From Lycium barbarum (taxonomy: Eukaryota; Streptophyta; Magnoliopsida; Solanales; Solanaceae): DNA of 64,000 nt. Shown piece by piece: positions 58,500 to 64,000 of this stretch. The translations under genes and the position numbers were made by a program. How positions within the stretch are numbered: the first letter of the stretch is position 1; every line of letters starts with the position of its first letter. The notes under the pieces were generated by a model, which was given only the letters and a program-made list of their open reading frames with translations, had not been told where the DNA came from and searched no databases. The stretch lies in assembly GCF_019175385.1 (NCBI RefSeq), contig NC_083345.1:43856098-43920097 (forward strand). The letters are read 5' to 3'.

Positions 58500-60230
58500 A
58501 TGGTCGGTATGTCAAAGAAAGAAAAAGAGGATTTTTCAATATTCAAAAGGGGGCAGCCCTTTTGAGTGTTTGACTCACTTATTTAATTTCAGATCGTCAG
58601 CCATAATTATCACGCGTTAGATAAAAAGAACGGAGTCTTTCGGTGTAAGAGATTCATAGCTTGTTTGAATAAGTTTTCAAAATTTATTTCTTTTGGAAAA
58701 TATTTTATATCCGTAGTAGTTTTTGAAAAAAATATTTTGAAAAGTACCAGTTTGTGTTTGATTAATTAACTTGAAAACACTTTTGTCACTATTTTGCAGT
58801 GATTAGTGCTGGTCAATATAAGATATCAAAGACGCTTCTAGAAAATAAAAATCTATTTTTTAGCTTCTGACAGTTTATGCCACTACTCAAAAACAGTCAT
58901 TGTTTTCTTAAAGTTTGGCTAGACGGCTTAATTTTTAAATAAGCACTTTAATGACAAATTTAGCTTTTCAGAAATTTGGTCTAACAAGCTATTCAAGTAT
59001 TCGTTCAATACATAAGAGTTAGACAACATGTAATGTAAGTCAAAATATTTGTACTTACGAACATTTTAACTATTTGAATGCTAAAACGGTTCAACTCTCT
59101 AAATAATATTCTTTTGTCTCAATTTATTTGACACACTTTTCTTTTTTATCCATTCATAAAAAATCATCTTTCTATATTAAAAAATCTTTTAATTTTTAAA
59201 AATTTTGTTTTACCTTTAATGAGAAGATTTCTAGGCACGAAAATATTTAAAACTTATTTGACCAAAAATAATAGTCCTCAGTTTTTTCGTAAACTCTATT
59301 CTCAATCAAACAGGATCACATAAATTGGAATGAAGTTTAGATGTTTAAGAACCGAGTACTATTTTAGAATATGAATTTGATCCCATCAATATGAAAATAC
59401 ATATAACTAGGATTTAGATGATAGAACATCAACAAGGATTATGATGGGATGAATAAGATTCATACACTCTTAACCAGCAGAGATTTTAGGTTCGAGTCTT
59501 GAGTATGAGAAAAATCCTATAAAACATAATATGTAAATAACAGCATAAACATTCAATTTTTTAGGTACGAATAGGGTAGATCAATTTCTTTACATTCAAA
59601 CAAAACAATTAAATGTAGTAATATACTTCTTCCACTTTTTTTTTTTTTTACTTGTTCAGGTTCTATTTTGTACTTTTCTTAAGAAATTATTGATTAAGTG
59701 TTTATTTTACTCATTTTTGCTATTATAGTAATTTGAAAATCTAAATTTGACTACTAATATTAGTTCTAGAAAGTGATTACCCAGTGATAAGAATAAAGTT
59801 AAAAAAATAAATAAGTAAATTGCTTTCAATTTGCTAAAGTACATGAGTAAAAAAAAAAGAATCTCTTTTTAATATACTTAACAAGTAAATAAAAAACGAA
59901 GATTACTAAATTTATTTTTCCAAGAAATCAGTCAAATGAATATTCAATCCAAACTCTCTTATTTATAGAATGCTCAAGCACATCTTTATATATGTGTTCT
60001 CTTCACATTCACGTGTGACAAAATACATCATACCTTAGTTAGCTGAGAGAAAAAAAACGTGTTATAGCCGAAATCAGCAAGGGTTGTGCTCTTCACGTGC
60101 TGCTGGTGATGCCTTTAATCAAACTTTGACAATGACTTTTGTACTTTGTTAGGCTTATCTTAATAGCGGCCAATTTAGATCAGACGTAACCGTTTCACAG
60201 ATTTCACCAAGTCCTGTTCAAATTTCTGCA
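58500..60230. other. Upstream region of lipase gene, no further gene
   Basis: AT-rich. A degenerate Stowaway-like segment (about 59108-59335) shows 'tgtctcaatttatttgacac' and 'tcacataaattggaatgaag' ends. No coding seen. Confidence 0.45.
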
Positions 60231-60309
60231 TATAGGGATTGCAAGCGGTGAGGGACGGTGTGGCTGCTAGGCAAAATCTGTCTAAATCCACAAAAACTTC
60301 AAGTAGTAA

Positions 60310-60545
60310 TTGCACGGTTTGCTCTTTCTTTAATTGTTGGCCTTCAAATGGACTAGTCTTTATTTTTTACCTTTCAAAATCGAACTTACGCTTAGGGGGC
60401 ATAAGTTCTTTAATTGTGGGGGCATAACTTGTGGATATTATGATGTGTAACTTACGCCCCTCTAAGCTTAAGTTCGATTTTGAACAATAAAAATTAAAGA
60501 CGAGCCCATTTAATTTGAAGACCAGCACAAAATAGGGGCAAAAGT
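60310..60545. mobile_element. Foldback (MITE-like) element
   Basis: Inverted arms around 60360-60490: 'caaaatcgaacttacgctta' pairs with 'taagcttaagttcgattttg' on the other side. The outer parts also pair (left 'ggccttcaaatgga', right 'ttaatttgaagacc'). Non-coding. Confidence 0.7.
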
Positions 60546-60619
60546 GCAGATAACCCAAACTTCAACCCGCCCAGCATCGGCCTTCATAACATAATTTGAT
60601 GGTTTCAACCAAACACTAG

Positions 60620-61277
60620 TGTATAGGGCAAATTCGTAGACACCAAGTGGACGTATCAAAATGTGACACTTGGAGATGGTGACATGTCAGATTCGAGTCA
60701 ACAAGCGAGGGGCTTCGGGAAAGCATACAACATTCCAGAGAAGTAATTTGGTAACAATTACCGGAGGCAGAAGCTATAAAGGGCCCGGACAAGAATGTCA
60801 ACTTACTTATCAAATGTCATTCAATGCACAACCGTTACAAGAAGGTGCCTTCCACGGAATATTAATAAGCATTATTTCTCTCTTTGTTGCTCATTATTAC
60901 TATGGCATTAATTTGTATTATTTATGGGGGCATAATTCATGGAATGTGTACCCCTTAGCCCAAGTATAAATAGGGTCTATCTATTCAATGTAAGGACACG
61001 AAATCCAAGAGTTATACACGACATACATTTCACACTTGCATTGTTCTTAGGTTTCTTTACTATCTTAAATCAGATCCAACAAGCACCAAATTAGTAGCTT
61101 GTTCGGAGCTGCTAGTTCAAAGCTACATCAAGGCTCAGGCTATTCTTAACTTTTTACTTTGCTTATATTTCGTTCATATCAATTTTAATTACAAATTACA
61201 TTACTTTTCTGGTCACTTTGGTCCACGTGTCCTTGATGACAAACACAAATTCAACTGAATTGTTTTTCGCGTAAACA
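60620..61277 (+). repeat. 5' LTR of short-LTR gypsy element
   Basis: 658 bp, TGTATAGGGCAAATTC start and GCGTAAACA end, immediately followed by a primer binding site. TATA box (TATAAATA, 60965-60972). The start is inferred from similarity to the solo LTR at 55530. It is part of a 5' fragment of an element; no 3' LTR was found. Confidence 0.75.
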
Positions 61278-61280
61278 GTT

Positions 61281-61299
61281 TGGTGCCCATCGTGGGCCA
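61281..61299 (+). other. Primer binding site of gypsy element
   Basis: TGGTGCCCATCGTGGGCC resembles the 'TGGCGCCCACCGTGGGGC' primer site of Tat-type gypsy elements, with a few substitutions. Confidence 0.7.
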
Positions 61300-61350
61300 G
61301 GATAACTGTGGTATCATTGTAGCCCTATTAATAATACTAATTCTCTTTAG

Positions 61351-62095
61351 ATGTTGCTGTTTGATTCAATCTCTACAGATATGATGAGCACTACTGATGA
61401 CCAAACTCATATCACTACCGGGAACAACCATGGAGCAACTACCCTCAGAAACGGTCTAAATCGACAGTTTATAGAGGAAACAACACCTACTGGCGAAACC
61501 CCCGAAGAAGCGATGCAGATCGTGAGGGAGCAGTAGTGGTCAATGATGAAGGAGATGAAATTCATGAGGAAAACGATCTCAACACTTTCTGGTAACCCAA
61601 ACGCCATAGTTATGAGGCCCGTAGGAACACTACTAACACCAACTGTCGGAAATAATACACCAGTGGAGACCGAATGAAGGGTAGAACCATTGGGAATGGA
61701 GATGCATACAGGGAGCGAGTCCATCCCAGATGATCCTTTTCGGGCACAAGTCTTGCAATTTATGAAAGATAAGATGAACAAAAGTGCTAAGGAAGAGGAA
61801 AAAAATGCAAAGGAGCTTCAAGCCCGTATGGATCAAATCCCAGGGGCTCCACCTGTCCTTGAGGGTCTGGATGTAAAAAGTAAGTTTAGTTAGCTTATAA
61901 ACCAGAAGTTGCCCTGTAGTTGATCTCGAAGAGATTTAAGATGTTAGATATCCCCAAGTATGATGGAACGACAGATCTGCAGAAACACATAACAGCCTGC
62001 ACCATAGATGTCAAGGGAAATGACCTGAAACCAAATGAGATTGAATCGGTCTTGATCTAGAAATTCGGACATTGGTTAAAGGGGCATTAACTTGG
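61351..62095 (+). pseudogene. gag start of gypsy element, truncated
   Basis: From ATG 61351 an open frame ends at 61536; then in another frame and after a stop come MEMHTGSESIPDDPFRAQVL and FKMLDIPKYDGTTDLQKHI (near 61935), the gag motif seen in Tat-related elements ('KYDGTTDPQEHI'). It ends at about 62095, where unrelated sequence begins. Stops and frameshifts are present. Confidence 0.75.
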
Positions 62096-62096
62096 T

Positions 62097-62650
62097 GTTG
62101 GCATAAAGCAATATGAAGTTTTGATGATTGACAAAGTGAATGTACGAGGCATAGAAACCAGATTTACAACAAGTCCATAGACATGTCATATTGCAACAAA
62201 ACAGCATAGGCAAATGCAGACAAATAGACACAAACGCAGATTGCAAAATATGTGTGTGCAAATGCAAAGACAAGTAAGCAATGAAGATATTAGAGGAACA
62301 GATATAATGAAGATGAAGTGAAGAGGTGAAGAGACTCAGTGAAGAAGCACTTCAATGAGAAGTAGAACAACTGTGCAAGCTTGTTCTATACAAAAGAGTC
62401 ATCATATGCAGAAGATGGATGATCACAAGTCATCACGTGTATTGGATGAATGACTTAGAAGTGATCGGTGATGAAGGAGTGGAGAAGACCAGTTGTAGAC
62501 ACCGAGCTTATAGTTATATGAAACAGGTTTGTCAACATGTTCCAGACAAGATCTTAGAAGCAGTTTAACAACAGATGAAGAATGAAAGAGATTGGTGGAA
62601 CAAGTACAGGAACATGTGCTATCTCAGACAGTGCAGAGATTCAGAGGCAG
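62097..62650. other. Unassigned sequence, possible copia-type LTR
   Basis: Begins TGTTGGCATAAAGCAATATG directly at the gag truncation and has a 'gttttgatgattgacaaag' phrase known from plant copia LTRs. The end was not determined. Confidence 0.3.
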
Positions 62651-63217
62651 ATTATCATGACCTAATTTTACTAAGTCACGCGGGCACCTACCATTTCCCA
62701 CCTCGGTAGGCGAACCGTTTCTCAAATCATCAATTCAACCACAATAAAGTAAATAGAGCAAAATAAGTAGAAGCCTGAATCATAAATAATTCTAAGTGCG
62801 GAATATAAATACAATCCCCAAGGAACTGGTCCGACTCGTACAAGAGCAACTAAATAATGTCTAGAAAATACAAGTCTCAAATGCTAAACGCATCTGTCTG
62901 AATGGAAAAAAATAAAAACAGGGATAGAGGAGTCTCCAGGCAGCGACGCGTCAGATGCTCACCCTAGATACTCGCAAGTTAGGCCTGGAAATCAGTCTAT
63001 TCTTTAGTCTCGTTCTTTATATATGTTAACTAATTGCTGTCGGCTTATGATGCCTACTCAGTACATGTTGTTTGTACTGATGCTACCTTGTAACACTCAT
63101 TTTCGGGGTGTAGAGTTTGATACAAGTTTCATTTCCACTTCCTAAACTGATTTTCGAGGCCTGTCTTATGAGTATCTAGGGTAAGCATCTGATGTATCGC
63201 TGCCCGGAGACTCCTTG
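62651..63217. mobile_element. Head-to-head LTR inverted repeat
   Basis: The stretch 62920-62985 ('agtctccaggcagcgacgcg', 'cagatgctcaccctagatac') is the inverted copy of 63160-63215 ('gtatctagggtaagcatctg', 'cgctgcccggagactcct'). It includes a 'ctactcagtacatgttgttt' stretch typical of gypsy LTR R/U5 ends. Confidence 0.7.
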
Positions 63218-64000
63218 TCACGGTCCAACCCGCCATGACTGGCACTCAACTATATCCTAGTGGGTAAACCAACACACAAGTCATCTATTCATTCAAGTCT
63301 GATTTTATATTACCCAAGTTAATCAGTTATTACCCATTCAAGCATCAATTAAATAAAATAAGTCATGCCATACAACACTGAAATAAGTGCGGAAGTTCTA
63401 ACTATTACAAAATCCGCAAAGTTCAAAAGTCATCGTACCAGGACTCTAATTTAAAACATGTCTATGGAATGAAATCTAACCAATAAATATCCATAATCTC
63501 CAGAATAGGAAAAGACATCATAAGAGGAAGATCTTCGGGCGGCCTAGCATGGATAGAAGCTCACCCTAAATCTATTAGCAACATTCTCAACGCTAGATGT
63601 GAGGGCGGGTTAGCAGTCTCTGTATCACAATCTGCACTCAAAAGAATGCAGCAAGGTAGTATCAGTACAAACACTATGTAGCGGTAGATATCATAGGCCG
63701 ACTAAGATTAGTATCATGCATATCTCATAAAATCAATAGAATAAACAAGCCAGCCAACATACATGAATATCAATAAAACACAACAAATCAACCAAGGATA
63801 ATCACAATCAAACTACCAAGATATCAAGAATCACAAAAACGGAAGCCACAACGGAAATAAGTTTACCACAATATCCACCCTCACTGTACACACATGCTAA
63901 ACAATGTCATTTCTCAGTAGTCATGACCTGCAAGGGACCCATGGTGTTCATGTACCACTCGTTCCGGATTCACACCTCTGACCTGAGCACAAACCTCCGC
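63218..64000 (-). mobile_element. Antisense gypsy LTR, runs off window
   Basis: Starts TGTCACGGTCCAACCCGCC, the inverted end of a GTGACA-type LTR, and extends to the end of the window. It is related to the antisense piece at 18156. No coding part visible. Confidence 0.6.

Overview
The window is plant nuclear DNA. Transposon families, the RTE-type LINE tail and the gene content fit an asterid, most likely Solanaceae (inference from family resemblance; no search was run). It is a transposon-dense, AT-rich region with one clearly intact gene: an intron-less minus-strand lipase of the chloroplast phospholipase A1 / DAD1-like class (56881-58404).

Layout. 1-2430: decayed Tat/Ogre-like LTR. 2431-4640: antisense gypsy LTR. 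4641-6247: antisense Ty1/copia debris. 6248-16589: complete but dead Ty3/gypsy chromovirus (Tekay-like) with 2.6 kb LTRs, PBS, gag, pol, chromodomain, PPT and a 5 bp target duplication AATGC. 16595-18155: LTR-like promoter, LINE endonuclease fragment and a small foldback. 18156-23500: gypsy LTR pieces in opposing orientations. 24776-27799: a 3.0 kb solo LTR. 27800-30725: a decayed transposon end and a nested pair of inverted-repeat elements.

31510-55242 holds the remains of an aromatic L-amino-acid (tyrosine/tryptophan) decarboxylase gene. Its fragments at 31.5 kb, 47.9-48.5 kb and 55.0 kb are in order and on the same strand but are separated by about 16 kb and 6.4 kb of other DNA, and the PLP-lysine segment is missing. 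The first interruption contains two well-formed minus-strand exons that look like a DHH phosphoesterase-type gene, a partial 1.36 kb duplication, a 5'-truncated RTE LINE with target duplication GTACTCAA, a minisatellite-like array and a triple-nested set of inverted-repeat elements. The second interruption is essentially one 5.5 kb element (48562-54063), flanked by a 12 bp direct repeat. It carries a multi-exon plant-mobile-domain (PMD/MAIN-like) gene, and its terminal inverted repeats are built of 27-nt palindromes, partly spaced at exactly 44 bp. This is the most distinctive object in the window.

55.3-64 kb: a LINE tail, a 744 bp solo LTR with target duplication AGTTT, an antisense LINE piece with a tandem duplication, the lipase gene, a foldback element, the 5' part of a gypsy element (LTR, PBS, gag start), and inverted gypsy LTR pieces at the end. 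I saw no tRNA or rRNA gene and no CRISPR. Most short open frames are chance frames or transposon shadows.
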